A DNA stretch of 64,000 nucleotides, taken from positions 3,844,001 to 3,908,000 of the forward strand of contig NZ_JQNN01000001.1 in NCBI RefSeq assembly GCF_000745265.1, read 5' to 3'. Of this stretch, positions 18,347 to 28,319 are shown piece by piece (the stretch's first letter is position 1; the number at the start of each line of letters is the position of its first letter). The stretch is from Massilia sp. 9096 (GTDB lineage Bacteria; Pseudomonadota; Gammaproteobacteria; Burkholderiales; Burkholderiaceae_D). The translations under genes were made by a program, and so were the position numbers. A model generated the notes under the pieces. It was not told the origin of the DNA. It worked only from the letters and a program-made list of their open reading frames with translations, and ran no database searches.

Positions 18347-18712
18347 ATGGCCGCCGATCCCTTCGAACAAGTCGCGGACGCGCCGCTGTTCGTGGTGCCG
18401 CGCATGCTCGACGCATTGCGCGGCTACCGCGCCGGTCCGAAACTGGCCGATCTGCCGGGTCCGAGTCCGTCGCCGGAACGCGAGCGGCTGGCCAGCCAGC
18501 TCGACCATCTGACCGGTACGCTGATCGAGGGGATCGAAGCGCATCCGACCAAGTTCTGGGTGCTCCAGCAGTTCCAGCAAGCATTGATCGCCGTCCAGCA
18601 GGAAGACGCCGAAGCGCGCGAGCATTTCGTCACGGAGCTGGAACGGCTGCTGCAGATCGTCGGGATCGGCAGTTCGGATGGGGTGGTGGAGTACTACCTG
18701 AGCCGGCCATGA
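18347..18712 (+). CDS. DUF4844-like protein
   Basis: A 121-residue acidic cytoplasmic protein without recognised catalytic motif. The C-terminal pattern HPTKFWVLQQFQQAL then IVGIGSSDGVVEYYL resembles proteins grouped as DUF4844; I give this from memory and with moderate confidence. Its ATG follows the gabD stop codon with no gap, so the two are almost certainly co-translated. Confidence 0.65.
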   Translation: MAADPFEQVADAPLFVVPRMLDALRGYRAGPKLADLPGPSPSPERERLASQLDHLTGTLIEGIEAHPTKFWVLQQFQQALIAVQQEDAEAREHFVTELERLLQIVGIGSSDGVVEYYLSRP

Positions 18713-18730
18713 AGCGCGAGCTTCGAAGGC

Positions 18731-19099
18731 TCAGGACTTGGACCCGTAACCCTTGTACTCGTAGTACTTGCGCGCATCGCCACGCACGCGCTCGGCCGGA
18801 TACTTGGCGCGATTGAGCACCATCTTGTCCTGCACCGCCCCCACCAGGTCGACGTCGAGCTTGTCGGCCAGGCGCACCAGGTAGACCAGCACGTCGGCCA
18901 TTTCGTGGCGCACCTCGACCAGCTTCTCCGGGCCGAGTTCATCGACGCGGCCATCCTGCAGCCACTGGAAATGCTCCAGCAGCTCGGCCGCTTCCACCGT
19001 CAAGGCTGAGGCCAGGTTCTTCGGCGTATGGAACTGGTCCCAGTCGCGCTCGTCGACGAACTGGCGCACCAGGTCGCGCAGCTGGCGTAAATCGCTCAC
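18731..19099 (-). CDS. MazG-like nucleotide pyrophosphohydrolase
   Basis: A 122-residue all-alpha NTP pyrophosphohydrolase of the MazG/dCTPase type. The Mg2+-binding acidic motifs are visible as EAAELLEHF and EMADVLVYLVRLAD. The family hydrolyses non-canonical or surplus nucleoside triphosphates. The GTG start at 19099 overlaps the stop codon of the carbonic anhydrase gene (GTGA), and the product starting VSDLRQLRDLVRQF matches the family N-terminus; longer frames lie inside the upstream gene. The substrate is not determined. Confidence 0.85.
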   Translation of the reverse strand: MSDLRQLRDLVRQFVDERDWDQFHTPKNLASALTVEAAELLEHFQWLQDGRVDELGPEKLVEVRHEMADVLVYLVRLADKLDVDLVGAVQDKMVLNRAKYPAERVRGDARKYYEYKGYGSKS

Positions 19100-19770
19100 G
19101 CCGGGGTCCAGCCGTCCGCGTAGCGCGCCAGCAGCGCCTCGTATCGCTGCGTCAGTTCCTCGGCGCTGGACACGGTCATGCCGAGGTCGCGCAGCAGGCC
19201 GTCCTTCAAGCCGTACACCCAGCTGTGCAGCGTCAGTTCCTGGCCGCGCTCCCAGGCGTCCTGCACCACGGTGGTCTGCGCGCAATTGATCACCTGCTCG
19301 GCCACGTTCAGCTCGACCAGGCGGTCGTGAGCGGCGGTCGGCTGCACGATCTCGCCCAGGTAGCGGCCGTGCCTGTGCTTGACGTCCTGCACGTGGCGCA
19401 GCCAGTTATCGGTCAGCCCTACGCGGCGCCCGGTCAGGGCCGCATGCACGCCGCCGCAGCCGTAATGGCCGCAGACGATCACGTGCTTGACCTTGAGCAC
19501 GTCGATGGCGAACTGCAGCACCGACAGGCAGTTCAGGTCCGAGTGCACCACCACGTTCGCCACGTTGCGATGGACGAACATCTCGCCCGGCATCATGCCC
19601 AGCAGTTCGTTGGCGGGCACGCGGCTGTCCGAGCAGCCGATCCACATGTATTCCGGGGCCTGCTGCGCAGCCAGCGACTTGAAGAAATCGGGCTGCTTGG
19701 CGACGACCGATTCTGCCCATGCGCGGTTTTTGGCGAACAGCTCCCGGGTGATGGGTTTTGAATTAGGCAT
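19096..19770 (-). CDS. can: Beta-class carbonic anhydrase
   Basis: A 224-residue beta carbonic anhydrase with zinc ligands Cys46 (in GCSDSR), His102 and Cys105 (in VCGHYGCGG) and the Asp48-Arg50 dyad. It interconverts CO2 and bicarbonate in the cytoplasm and feeds carboxylases. AAGGAA precedes the ATG at 19770. It overlaps the downstream MazG-like gene by 4 bp, which indicates coupled translation of two otherwise unrelated functions. Confidence 0.95.
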   Translation of the reverse strand: MPNSKPITRELFAKNRAWAESVVAKQPDFFKSLAAQQAPEYMWIGCSDSRVPANELLGMMPGEMFVHRNVANVVVHSDLNCLSVLQFAIDVLKVKHVIVCGHYGCGGVHAALTGRRVGLTDNWLRHVQDVKHRHGRYLGEIVQPTAAHDRLVELNVAEQVINCAQTTVVQDAWERGQELTLHSWVYGLKDGLLRDLGMTVSSAEELTQRYEALLARYADGWTPA

Positions 19771-19814
19771 CTGATTCCTTTCTTACTACGTTATGCTTGC
19801 GTCAACTACCAGTG

Positions 19815-19851
19815 CAAAAAAAACCGCTGAAGGCTCGCACCGTTCAGCGGT
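19815..19851 (-). terminator. Intrinsic terminator of dnaJ
   Basis: On the minus strand CCGCTGAA, an 11-nt loop and TTCAGCGG form an 8-bp stem followed by eight T residues, 12 bp beyond the dnaJ stop codon. Confidence 0.85.
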
Positions 19852-19862
19852 CGGTGGACTTC

Positions 19863-20993
19863 TTACTCGAAGAAGTCCTTCACTTTATCCATCCAGCCCT
19901 TGCTTTGCGGGCTGTGCTTCGAACCCCCGTCCACCGTCAGGCGTTCGAGCTCGCGCAGCAGGTCCTTCTGCTTGTCGGTCAGCTTCACCGGGGTCTCGAC
20001 CAGCACGTGGCAGAACAGGTCGCCGGAGTAACCCGAGCGCACGCCCTTGATGCCCTTGCCCTTCAGGCGGAAGGTCTTGCCGGTCTGGGTGCCTTCAGGA
20101 ATCGTGAAGGACACTTTGCCCGACAGGGTCGGCACTTCGATCTCGCCGCCCAACGCCGCCTTGGCGAAAGAGATCGGCATTTCGCAATGCAGGTCGTCGC
20201 CTTCGCGCTGGAACACCTGGTGCGGCTTGATGTGGATCTCGACGTACAGGTCGCCCGGCGGCCCGCCGTTCGTGCCCGGCTCGCCGTTGCCCGAGGAGCG
20301 GATGCGCATGCCGTTGTCGATACCCGCCGGGATCTTGACTTCGAGCGTCTTGTTGCGCTTAATGCGTCCGGCCCCGCCGCAGGCTGCGCACGGTTCCGGG
20401 ATGATCTTGCCGCTGCCGTGGCACTTCGGGCAAGTCTGCTGGATCGAGAAGAAGCCCTGCTGCATGCGCACCTGGCCGTGGCCGTGGCAGGTCGAGCAGG
20501 TGACGGGCTGCGTGCCCGGCTTGGCGCCGCTGCCGTGGCAGGTGTCGCACTTGTCCCAGCTCGGCACACGGATGGTGGTGTCGTAGCCGCTCGCTGCCTG
20601 TTCCAGCGTAATTTCCAGGTTGTAGCGCAGGTCGGCGCCGCGGTAGACCTGCGGACCGGCATTGCGACCGCCGCGCGCGCCCCCGCCAAAGATGTCGCCG
20701 AAGATGTCGCCGAACGCATCGCCGAAGCCGCCGGCGCCGAAGCCGCCGCCGCCCATGCCGCCGTTCGGATCGACGCCAGCATGACCGTAACGGTCATAAG
20801 CTTCGCGCTTTTCCGGATTGGTCAGCATCTCGTAGGCTTCCTTGACCTCCTTGAACTTCTCTTCCGCTTCCTTGTTGTCTGGGTTGCGGTCAGGATGGTA
20901 CTTCATCGCAAGCTTGCGATAAGCCTTCTTGATCTCGTCTTCCGACGCGGTCTTGGCGACCCCGAGGATCTCGTAAAAATCACGCTTTGCCAT
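19863..20993 (-). CDS. dnaJ: Chaperone DnaJ
   Basis: A 376-residue type I J-protein. It shows the J-domain with HPD ([11 protein letters not shown]), a Gly/Phe-rich linker ([14 protein letters not shown]), four zinc-binding CxxCxGxG repeats ([32 protein letters not shown]) and the C-terminal substrate-binding domains. It delivers clients to DnaK and stimulates its ATPase. About 200 bp including a terminator separate it from dnaK, so it appears to have its own promoter rather than sitting in one transcript with dnaK. Confidence 0.98.
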   Translation of the reverse strand: MAKRDFYEILGVAKTASEDEIKKAYRKLAMKYHPDRNPDNKEAEEKFKEVKEAYEMLTNPEKREAYDRYGHAGVDPNGGMGGGGFGAGGFGDAFGDIFGDIFGGGARGGRNAGPQVYRGADLRYNLEITLEQAASGYDTTIRVPSWDKCDTCHGSGAKPGTQPVTCSTCHGHGQVRMQQGFFSIQQTCPKCHGSGKIIPEPCAACGGAGRIKRNKTLEVKIPAGIDNGMRIRSSGNGEPGTNGGPPGDLYVEIHIKPHQVFQREGDDLHCEMPISFAKAALGGEIEVPTLSGKVSFTIPEGTQTGKTFRLKGKGIKGVRSGYSGDLFCHVLVETPVKLTDKQKDLLRELERLTVDGGSKHSPQSKGWMDKVKDFFE

Positions 20994-21122
20994 TTGTCGG
21001 CACCTTGCTATTTATCTGTACAAAAGGCTGAGTATACAGTGGGCATCCCGAGCTTGCGCGGGCTCGGCCAGAAAAATACAACGCGCAATGGGTGAATTCG
21101 TTCCCGATGTTTCTTGCTATGC

Positions 21123-21163
21123 AAAAAAACCGAGCCGGCGCCAGGGAGGTCGCTGCGGCTCGG
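21123..21163 (-). terminator. Intrinsic terminator of dnaK
   Basis: On the minus strand CCGAGCCG and CGGCTCGG form an 8-bp stem with an 18-nt loop, followed by seven T residues, about 30 bp after the dnaK stop codon. It separates dnaK from dnaJ. Confidence 0.8.
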
Positions 21164-21193
21164 CGGGAGCTCGAGGTCTTGCGACCTCAGTGA

Positions 21194-23137
21194 TTACTTG
21201 GCGTCCTTGACTTCCTTGAAGTCGGCGTCGACGACGTCATCGTCCTGCTTCGGTGCTTCGCCGCCCGGCTGGCCGCCGGCCGCTTGCGCGCCCGCTGCAC
21301 CACCTTGCTGGCCCTGCATGTCGGCATACATCTTCTCGCCCAGCTTCTGGGCGGCGGTCGACAGTGCAGCCACCTTGGCGTCGATGTCGGCCTTGTCGCC
21401 CGACTTCAGCGAACCTTCCAGGTCGGCGATCGCAGCTTCGATCTTCGACTTCTCGTCGGCTTCCAGCTTGTCGCCGTACTCGGTCAGGGATTTCCTGGTC
21501 GAGTGGACCAGCGCGTCGCCCTGGTTGCGGGCTTCGGCCAGTTCCTTGACCTTCTTGTCCTCTTCCGCGTTCAGCTCGGCGTCCTTCACCATCTTCTGGA
21601 TCTCGTCTTCCGACAGACCCGAATTGGCCTTGATGGTGATCTTGTTTTCTTTACCGGTGGCCTTGTCTTTCGCGCCCACGTGCAGGATGCCGTTGGCGTC
21701 GATGTCGAAGGTCACTTCGACCTGCGGCGTGCCGCGCGGCGCCGGCGGAATGCCTTCGAGGTTGAACTCGCCCAGCGCCTTGTTGCCGGCAGCGATTTCA
21801 CGCTCGCCCTGATAGACCTTGATGGTCACGGCCGGCTGGTTGTCGTCGGCGGTCGAGAACACCTGCGAGAACTTGGTCGGGATCGTGGTGTTCTTCTGGA
21901 TCATCTTGGTCATCACGCCGCCCAGGGTTTCGATACCCAGCGACAGCGGCGTCACGTCCAGCAGCAGCAGGTCCTTGCGCTCGCCCGACAGGACCGAGCC
22001 CTGGATCGCGGCGCCGACGGCGACGGCTTCGTCCGGGTTCACGTCCTTGCGCGGATCCTTGCCGAAGAACTCCTTAACTTTTTCCTGGACCTTCGGCATA
22101 CGGGTCATGCCGCCGACCAGGATGATGTCGTCGATGTCCGAAACCTTCACGCCGGCATCCTTGATGGCGATGCGGCACGGCTCGATGGTCTTGTTGATCA
22201 GTTCCTCGACCAGCGCTTCCAGCTTGGCGCGGGTGATCTTCAGGTTCAGGTGGACCGGGGCGCCGTTCGCCATGGCGATGTACGGCTCGTTGATCTCGGT
22301 CTGCTGCGAGGACGACAGCTCGATCTTCGCGCGCTCGGCCGAAGCCTTGATGCGCTGCAGGGCGATCGGGTCCTTCGACAGGTCCAGGCCGTTGATCTTC
22401 TTGAACTCGTCGATGATGTAGTCGATCACGCGCTGGTCGAAGTCTTCGCCGCCCAGGAAGGTGTCGCCGTTGGTCGACAGCACTTCGAACTGCTTCTCGC
22501 CTTCGACGTCGGCGATCTCGATGATCGACACGTCGAACGTGCCGCCGCCGAGGTCATACACGGCGATCTTGCGGTCGCCCTTGTCGGTCTTGTCCAGGCC
22601 GAATGCCAGCGCAGCCGCGGTCGGCTCGTTGATGATGCGCTTGACGTCCAGGCCGGCGATGCGGCCGGCGTCCTTGGTCGCCTGGCGCTGCGAGTCGTTG
22701 AAGTAGGCCGGCACGGTGATCACGGCTTCGGTGACTTCTTCGCCGAGGTAGTCTTCGGCGGTCTTCTTCATCTTGCGCAGCACTTCGGCCGACACCTGCT
22801 GTGCCGCCAGTTTCTTGTCGCGCACACCGATCCAGGCGTCGCCGTTGTCGGCCTTGACGATCGCGTACGGCATCAGGCCGATGTCCTTCTGGACTTCTTT
22901 TTCGTCGAATTTACGGCCGATCAGGCGCTTGACTGCGAACAGGGTGTTCTTCGGGTTGGTGACGGCCTGACGCTTTGCAGGCGCGCCGACCAGGATCTCG
23001 CCATCTTCCTGATAAGCGATGATCGAAGGCGTAGTACGAGCGCCTTCGGCATTCTCGATGACCTTGGGCTGACCATTTTCCATGATCGCGACGCACGAGT
23101 TGGTGGTGCCAAGGTCGATACCGATGATTCTGCCCAT
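21194..23137 (-). CDS. dnaK: Chaperone DnaK (Hsp70)
   Basis: A 647-residue Hsp70 with the nucleotide-binding start [42 protein letters not shown], the linker [15 protein letters not shown] and a substrate-binding domain ending in a Gly/Ala/Gln-rich tail and an acidic [12 protein letters not shown] terminus. Length and motifs are normal. A sigma-32-type promoter lies 46 bp upstream of the ATG, so dnaK can be expressed separately from grpE, which precedes it on the same strand. Confidence 0.99.
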   Translation of the reverse strand: MGRIIGIDLGTTNSCVAIMENGQPKVIENAEGARTTPSIIAYQEDGEILVGAPAKRQAVTNPKNTLFAVKRLIGRKFDEKEVQKDIGLMPYAIVKADNGDAWIGVRDKKLAAQQVSAEVLRKMKKTAEDYLGEEVTEAVITVPAYFNDSQRQATKDAGRIAGLDVKRIINEPTAAALAFGLDKTDKGDRKIAVYDLGGGTFDVSIIEIADVEGEKQFEVLSTNGDTFLGGEDFDQRVIDYIIDEFKKINGLDLSKDPIALQRIKASAERAKIELSSSQQTEINEPYIAMANGAPVHLNLKITRAKLEALVEELINKTIEPCRIAIKDAGVKVSDIDDIILVGGMTRMPKVQEKVKEFFGKDPRKDVNPDEAVAVGAAIQGSVLSGERKDLLLLDVTPLSLGIETLGGVMTKMIQKNTTIPTKFSQVFSTADDNQPAVTIKVYQGEREIAAGNKALGEFNLEGIPPAPRGTPQVEVTFDIDANGILHVGAKDKATGKENKITIKANSGLSEDEIQKMVKDAELNAEEDKKVKELAEARNQGDALVHSTRKSLTEYGDKLEADEKSKIEAAIADLEGSLKSGDKADIDAKVAALSTAAQKLGEKMYADMQGQQGGAAGAQAAGGQPGGEAPKQDDDVVDADFKEVKDAK

Positions 23138-23182
23138 AATATATTTTCCTTTTTTGGTACTAAGTTTTCAGATGTGTCGAAT

Positions 23183-23208
23183 ATTGGGAAACACTCGTTG
23201 CTTTCAAG
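23183..23208 (-). promoter_or_regulatory. Sigma-32-type heat-shock promoter of dnaK
   Basis: On the minus strand CTTGAAA (23208-23202), a 13-bp spacer and CCCAAT (23188-23183) followed by AT match the sigma-32 consensus CTTGAAA / CCCCATNT closely. No CIRCE element (the HrcA operator) is visible in this region. Confidence 0.75.
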
Positions 23209-23244
23209 AGCTTATTCAGCCTTCGAGCAACAATATTTGTAGGC

Positions 23245-23790
23245 TTACTTGGGCGCAGCGGCGGTGACGATGGCCGGGCGCAGCAGGCGATCGGCCATCA
23301 TGTACCCTTTTTGCAGGACGGCCACCACGGTGTTGGCTTCGTGCTCCGACGGCACCACGGCCACGGCCTGATGCTTGTTCGGGTCGAGCTTGTCGCCCGG
23401 CTGCGGCATCACTTCGACCAGGCGGTTCTTCTCGAACGCGGCGGTGAGCTGCTTGAGAGTCATCTCGACGCCTTCCTTGATCGATTCGACCGTCGGGGCT
23501 TCGACTTTCAGCGCCATCTCGAGGCTGTCGCGTACCGGCACCATGGCCTCGGCAAAGCTTTCGATCGCGAATTTATGGGCCTTGCTTACGTCTTCCTGGG
23601 CGCGGCGACGGATATTTTCAGCGTCGGCTTTGGCGCGCATGAAGGCGTCGTGCATCTCGGCCAGCTTGGCTTCGGTGGCGCTCAGCTGTTCTTCGAGGCT
23701 GGGCTCGGCGGTTCCGGCGGCCGGCGCGGCGTTGGCCGCTGCTTCGGCTTCAGGCTGGTTGCCCATCTCTTGGTTTTCTTGGTCTTGCAT
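23245..23790 (-). CDS. grpE: Nucleotide exchange factor GrpE
   Basis: GrpE drives ADP release from DnaK. The 181-residue protein has an acidic, Ala/Glu-rich N-terminus, a long coiled-coil-forming helix (about 40-90) with [16 protein letters not shown], and the C-terminal beta domain with [17 protein letters not shown]. The ATG at 23790 ([10 protein letters not shown]) has AGGAG upstream; an upstream in-frame start at 23811 gives a non-conserved extension. It is the first gene of the minus-strand chaperone group and has its own sigma-32-type promoter. Confidence 0.96.
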   Translation of the reverse strand: MQDQENQEMGNQPEAEAAANAAPAAGTAEPSLEEQLSATEAKLAEMHDAFMRAKADAENIRRRAQEDVSKAHKFAIESFAEAMVPVRDSLEMALKVEAPTVESIKEGVEMTLKQLTAAFEKNRLVEVMPQPGDKLDPNKHQAVAVVPSEHEANTVVAVLQKGYMMADRLLRPAIVTAAAPK

Positions 23791-23860
23791 CGAAAAAACT
23801 CCTGGAATCAAAGGCTTGGCTGATTGGTTGGACGATTGCTACGTTCACACAGCGCCCCAT

Positions 23861-23886
23861 ATTGGTCTTGCGCCTATATTTTCAAG
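23861..23886 (-). promoter_or_regulatory. Sigma-32-type heat-shock promoter of grpE
   Basis: On the minus strand CTTGAAA (23886-23880), 13 bp, and ACCAAT (23866-23861) followed by AT. The -35 box and spacer are identical in design to the dnaK promoter. The predicted start is about 60 nt before the grpE ATG. Confidence 0.7.
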
Positions 23887-24103
23887 GGGAATTGCGTGAC
23901 CGTTATGGCAAAAAACCAAACTGCATACGTGTCCACAGATGGCTTGGTTTTGCTTTTAAGCAACAAATTCGTGATCTCGCAGCGCTCGATGTATTGTTTT
24001 GTTACAAGATTTACTGCAGAGCAGAACCCGGCATCAGCCCGGCGCTTTACCATCTTTCCACTGGGACATTCGCACAGCGAAGCACGGAACGATGGGAACG
24101 ATC

Positions 24104-24211
24104 ATGAAACTGCACTTGATTAGCGGCGCCGTATTGCTCTACACCCTGCTCACGCTGGTAGCGATCTGCCTTGCGGAACTGGGATCGACGCCACAAAACG
24201 TGCCATTTTAG
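24104..24211 (+). CDS. Possible 35-residue single-span membrane peptide
   Basis: In the 480-bp gap between grpE and hemH, a plus-strand frame encodes MKLHLISGAVLLYTLLTLVA followed by ICLAELGSTPQNVPF: one likely transmembrane segment with a short polar tail. GGGAACG lies upstream of the ATG as a weak ribosome site. It converges with hemH. Codon use is not strongly biased and nothing similar is known to me, so this may be chance. Apart from this frame and the grpE promoter, I see no other structure in the gap. Confidence 0.3.
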   Translation: MKLHLISGAVLLYTLLTLVAICLAELGSTPQNVPF

Positions 24212-24271
24212 CAGCTCGGCGGCGAAGCACCACCGAACATGCCAAAAGGCAAACTATTGGGGTCTGGCTGA

Positions 24272-25381
24272 TCAGGCCTGTGCGCCGAGTTGCGCCGCAT
24301 GCACGCGTGCGACCTCGGCGTCGGCGCGTTGCGCATCCTGCTGGGCCTGGCTGAGCTGGGTCGGCCAGCCGTGCAAATGCTGGCCAGCGATCTCGACCAT
24401 GGCAGAGACCCAGGCCGGATTGTCGTTCAGGCAGGGAATGTAGTGATAGTCCTGGCCGCCATTGACCTCGAAGTCATGGCGCACTTCCATATTGATCTCT
24501 TCCAGCGTTTCCAGGCAATCGCTGGTGAAACCCGGGCACATCACGTCGATGCGGCGCACACCTTGCCTGGCCAGCTCTTGCACGGTCGGGGCCGTGTAGG
24601 GCTGGAGCCACTCGGCGCGGCCGAAGCGCGACTGGAAGGTCACCAAATATTGATCGCGGCTCAAACCCAGGCGCGTGGCCAGCAGGCGTCCGGTCTTCTG
24701 GCATTCGCAATGGTAGGGATCGCCAAGCTGGAGCGTACGCTTGGGCACGCCGTGAAAACTCATCACCAGCTTGTCGCCGCGCCCGTGCTCGGCCCAATAG
24801 GTTTCGACCGATTGCGCCAGCGCCTCGATGTAGGCTGGATGGTCGTGATAGTGCTTGATCAGGCGCAGCTCGGGGATGTTGCGCACCTTGCGATAGTGCT
24901 CGAACACGGCGTCCCAGATCGAGGCCGTGGTCGTGCCCGAGTACTGGGGATAGGCCGGCAGCAGCAGGATGCGCTCGCAGCCGCGCGCTTTCAAGCCGTC
25001 CAGCACGTCGGGCAGCGCCGGCGACCCGTAGCGCATCGCCATCGCCACTTCCAGGTTCTGGTGGCCGCGCGCCGCCAGCAGCGCCTGCAGCGCGGCCGCC
25101 TGGCGCTCGGTGTAGAGGCGCAGCGGCGAGCCTTCGCGCGTCCAGATGGTGCGGTACTTGTCGGCCGACTGGCCCGAGCGGAACGGCAGGATCATGAGGT
25201 TCAGGATCACGCTCCAGACGGCGCGCGGGATCTCGACCACGCGCGGGTCGGACAGGAATTCTTTCAGGTAGCGCCGCACGGCCGGGCGGGTCGGCGCATC
25301 GGGCGTGCCGAGGTTGACCAGCACGATCGCGCTTTTCGGGATCGTGCCGTGCTGATGAGTCGGTTCTTTTTTGAAGGCCAT
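24272..25381 (-). CDS. hemH: Ferrochelatase
   Basis: HemH inserts Fe2+ into protoporphyrin IX, the last step of protoheme synthesis, at the inner face of the membrane. The 369-residue protein shows [28 protein letters not shown], the catalytic histidine in [26 protein letters not shown] and [16 protein letters not shown]. Hydrophobic patches suit peripheral membrane attachment. It lies between the chaperone genes and recN, as is usual in Burkholderiales. Confidence 0.96.
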   Translation of the reverse strand: MAFKKEPTHQHGTIPKSAIVLVNLGTPDAPTRPAVRRYLKEFLSDPRVVEIPRAVWSVILNLMILPFRSGQSADKYRTIWTREGSPLRLYTERQAAALQALLAARGHQNLEVAMAMRYGSPALPDVLDGLKARGCERILLLPAYPQYSGTTTASIWDAVFEHYRKVRNIPELRLIKHYHDHPAYIEALAQSVETYWAEHGRGDKLVMSFHGVPKRTLQLGDPYHCECQKTGRLLATRLGLSRDQYLVTFQSRFGRAEWLQPYTAPTVQELARQGVRRIDVMCPGFTSDCLETLEEINMEVRHDFEVNGGQDYHYIPCLNDNPAWVSAMVEIAGQHLHGWPTQLSQAQQDAQRADAEVARVHAAQLGAQA

Positions 25382-25483
25382 GGGCTTAGAGGATACGATT
25401 TGGACGAGCCATTATAGATTGGCACTGCCGAGCGCCCGATTTGAACTGATTGATCGTACCGATAGTGAATCGGTCGGGCCAGG

Positions 25484-25521
25484 AAAAAAGCCCGGCGGAT
25501 CATGGTGGATCGGCCGGGCTT
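25484..25521 (-). terminator. Intrinsic terminator of the nadK-recN transcript
   Basis: On the minus strand AAGCCCGGC and GCCGGGCTT form a 9-bp stem with a 16-nt loop, followed by a run of six T residues in total, 20 bp after the recN stop codon. Confidence 0.85.
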
Positions 25522-25540
25522 GACGGTCGATGGTGCGCGT

Positions 25541-27205
25541 TCAGGACGCCAGCAGCTCGCGCGCGTGCTTGCGCGTGGTTTCGGTGATCTCGATACCGCC
25601 CAGCATACGCGCGACTTCCTCCACGCGCGCCTTGGTGTCGAGCACATCGATGCGCGAGACGGTCTTGCCGGCATCGGTCGTGCCCTTGGCTACCTGGAAG
25701 TGCTGGTTGGCCTGGCTCGCGACCTGCGGCAGGTGGGTCACGCACAGCACCTGGCGGCTCTGGCCGAGGCGCTTGAGCAGGCGCCCCACCACCTCGGCGA
25801 CGCCGCCGCCGATGCCGGTGTCGACCTCGTCGAAGATCAGCGTCGGCACCGTGGTCGCATTGGCCGTGATCACGGAAATCGCCAGCGAGATGCGCGCCAG
25901 CTCGCCGCCCGAGGCGACCTTCGCCAGCGGACGCGCCGCCACGCCGGCGTGACCGGCAACCAGGAACTCGACCTGCTCCAGGCCATACACGGCCGGCTCG
26001 CACGGATTGAGCGCGACCACGAAGCGTCCGCCGCTCATCGACAGTTCCTGCATCGCTTCCGACACCTGGCTCGACAGGCGCTGGGCCGCCGCGTTGCGGG
26101 TCGCGCTCAGCTTTTTGGCCGCGTCCATGTACACCGACCTGGCTTTTTCCTCCTGGCGGCGCAAGCCTTCGACGTCGCTGGCGTCGGCCAGCTGGCGCAG
26201 CTTGGCCTTCAGGGTGGCGTGCTCGTCCGGCAGCTCCTCGGGCGTGACGCGGAACTTGCGGGCCGTGCTGTGGATCGCATCCATGCGCGCGTCGACTTGC
26301 GCCAGGCGCTCGGGATCGAGCTCGACCTTGTCGATGTAGTCGTTCAGGGCATACACGGCCTCCTGCAGCTGGATGCGCGCCGGCTCCATGCAGTCGAGCA
26401 CGTTCTGCAGGCCGGCATCGACGTCGGCCAGCTTGGCCAGCTTCTGGTTCATCGAGGACAGCTGCGACAGGATCGGCTGTTCGGATTCCGAGATCGCGTT
26501 GAGGGCTTCCTGCGCGCCTTCGAGCAGGCTGGCGGCGTGCGACAGGCGGCTGTGCTCGTTGCTGATCTCCACCCATTCGCCGGGCTTCGCGGCCAGTTTG
26601 TCGAGTTCGCCGACCTGCCATTCGAGGCGCTCGCGTTCCAGCAGCACGTTCTTGGCGTTGGTCTCGAATTCCTCGCGCTGGCGCGCCAGCGCGCGCCAGG
26701 CTTTGTAGGTGCCGGCCACTTCCTGCACCTGCAGCACGGCCGCGGCGTCGCGCACCGCGACCTGGTTGTCGAGCAGCGCGCGCTGGGCGTCCTGCTTGAG
26801 CAGCGACTGGTGCGCATGCTGGCCGTGGATGTCGACCAGCAGCTCGCCCAGCTCGCGCAGCTGGCCGGCGGTGGCGGCGCTGCCGTTGATGTAAGCCTTG
26901 GAACGACCGGCGTTGTCGATCACGCGGCGCAGCAGCGCGCCGCCATCCTCGAGCTCGAACTCGTGCTGCTGGAGCCAGCGCGAGGCCGCGGGCGTGAGGG
27001 CGAAATCGGCGCTGATGTCGGCCTTGGCCGCGCCTTCGCGCACCATGCTCGCCTCCCCGCGCCCCCCGAGCGCCAGCTGCAGCGCATCGATCAGGATCGA
27101 CTTGCCGGCGCCGGTCTCGCCGGTGAATACCGTGAAGCCATTCGAGAACTCGAGCTCGATCGTATCGACGATGACGAAGTCGCGGATGGTCAATGTGCGC
27201 AACAT
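25541..27205 (-). CDS. recN: DNA repair protein RecN
   Basis: RecN is an SMC-like ATPase for double-strand break repair. The 554-residue protein has an N-terminal Walker A (GETGAGKSILIDALQLALG), a Q-loop-type segment LLVDIHGQHAHQSLL, two coiled-coil arms, and a C-terminal ABC signature (VASGGELARISLAI) with Walker B (TLIFDEVDTGIGGG). It follows nadK by 56 bp on the same strand and is followed by a terminator. The LexA box found upstream of nadK fits the SOS control known for recN in E. coli. Confidence 0.97.
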   Translation of the reverse strand: MLRTLTIRDFVIVDTIELEFSNGFTVFTGETGAGKSILIDALQLALGGRGEASMVREGAAKADISADFALTPAASRWLQQHEFELEDGGALLRRVIDNAGRSKAYINGSAATAGQLRELGELLVDIHGQHAHQSLLKQDAQRALLDNQVAVRDAAAVLQVQEVAGTYKAWRALARQREEFETNAKNVLLERERLEWQVGELDKLAAKPGEWVEISNEHSRLSHAASLLEGAQEALNAISESEQPILSQLSSMNQKLAKLADVDAGLQNVLDCMEPARIQLQEAVYALNDYIDKVELDPERLAQVDARMDAIHSTARKFRVTPEELPDEHATLKAKLRQLADASDVEGLRRQEEKARSVYMDAAKKLSATRNAAAQRLSSQVSEAMQELSMSGGRFVVALNPCEPAVYGLEQVEFLVAGHAGVAARPLAKVASGGELARISLAISVITANATTVPTLIFDEVDTGIGGGVAEVVGRLLKRLGQSRQVLCVTHLPQVASQANQHFQVAKGTTDAGKTVSRIDVLDTKARVEEVARMLGGIEITETTRKHARELLAS

Positions 27206-27261
27206 GAAGGAACAGGTCTCCCGATTGGATTCTTGAAGCGTTGTGGGTATTGGCGCGCGGA

Positions 27262-28164
27262 TTACTTGAGCTTGCCTTCGCTGGACGGGTATTCGTTCCA
27301 GTGCAGCTTCTCGCGCAGCGTGTTGTAGTAGCTCCAGCCTTCCGGATGCAGGAAGGTGATGGTGTTGGGCGAACGCGAGATCACGATCTGGTCGCCGTGC
27401 TGCAGGCTCGTGAACGTCTGCATGTCGAAGTTCACGCTGATATCGCGCCCGTTGATGATCTCGACCACGATCTCGCTGCTGTCGGGCACGACGATCGGAC
27501 GGTTCGACAACGCATGCGGCGCGATCGGCACCAGCACGATGCCGGCCAGTGTCGGGTGCAGCAGCGGCCCCCCTGCCGACAGCGCGTACGCGGTCGAACC
27601 GGTGGGCGTGGAGATGATCAGGCCGTCCGAACGCTGGTTATACATGAAGGCGCCGTCGACTGTCACCTTGAGCTCGGCCATGCCGGCCCCGCTGCCACGC
27701 GCCACCACGACATCATTGACCGCAACCGAACAATGGATCTGCTCGCCACCGCGCACCACCCGCGCTTCGAGCAGCACGCGCTCCTCGGCCTTGGACTTGC
27801 CGCTGAGGATCTCGGCCAGCGCCGGCAGCACGCGGTCCATCGGGATGTCGGTGATGAAGCCCAGCCGCCCCTGGTTGATGCCGATCAGCGGCACTTTGTA
27901 GCGGGCCAGCTGGCGCGCCACGCCCAGCATCGTGCCGTCGCCGCCGAGCACGATGGCGAGCTTGGCCAGGCGGCCGATATCGTCGACCGGCATCGCGTCC
28001 ACGCCCGCCACCTGCACATGCTCCGCCGTGTCTGCTTCCAGCACCACGCGATAGCCGCCGACGCGCAAAAAGTCGACGATGGCTTGCACCGGCTGTTCGA
28101 TGCCGGCGGTGTTGTGCCGCACGACCAGCGCGATGGTTTGTTGCGGTTCAGGCGTAGCGGGCAT
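27262..28164 (-). CDS. nadK: NAD kinase
   Basis: NadK phosphorylates NAD+ to NADP+ in the cytoplasm. The 300-residue protein carries the GGDGTML motif ([13 protein letters not shown]), the [10 protein letters not shown] loop, NDVVVARG and [15 protein letters not shown]. Length is standard. It is the first gene of a two-gene transcript with recN, and its promoter region holds a LexA box, so NADP supply may rise during DNA damage. In many Burkholderiales hrcA lies next to nadK; here it does not. Confidence 0.97.
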   Translation of the reverse strand: MPATPEPQQTIALVVRHNTAGIEQPVQAIVDFLRVGGYRVVLEADTAEHVQVAGVDAMPVDDIGRLAKLAIVLGGDGTMLGVARQLARYKVPLIGINQGRLGFITDIPMDRVLPALAEILSGKSKAEERVLLEARVVRGGEQIHCSVAVNDVVVARGSGAGMAELKVTVDGAFMYNQRSDGLIISTPTGSTAYALSAGGPLLHPTLAGIVLVPIAPHALSNRPIVVPDSSEIVVEIINGRDISVNFDMQTFTSLQHGDQIVISRSPNTITFLHPEGWSYYNTLREKLHWNEYPSSEGKLK

Positions 28165-28246
28165 ACGGATCTCGACGGTGGGAAAACAGGGACACGGGAA
28201 GATTAACCGATTCGACCGGCTTCTGCACTATCGCAACTCAGCAATG

Positions 28247-28291
28247 ACTGTACAAAAGCACAGTATAATTTGCGCGCGTCCGATCCGGCAA
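28247..28291 (-). promoter_or_regulatory. LexA box overlapping the nadK-recN promoter
   Basis: ACTG-N10-CAGT at 28247-28264 matches the LexA operator form CTG-N10-CAG. On the minus strand a promoter TTGCCG (28291-28286), 18 bp, TATACT (28267-28262) overlaps it, so LexA binding would block RNA polymerase. The nadK ATG is about 85 bp downstream. Confidence 0.72.
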
Positions 28292-28319
28292 GAGACTTGA
28301 TGAACGCTTTGCCGAATGC

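Noticed and set aside
21001..21193. A third sigma-32 promoter for dnaJ
   Set aside because: The best candidate (CAAGAAA with a CACCCATTG -10 at 15 bp) matches the consensus poorly.
23138..23244. Search for a CIRCE element (TTAGCACTC-N9-GAGTGCTAA) near dnaK and grpE
   Set aside because: No such inverted repeat is present; sigma-32-type promoters explain control.
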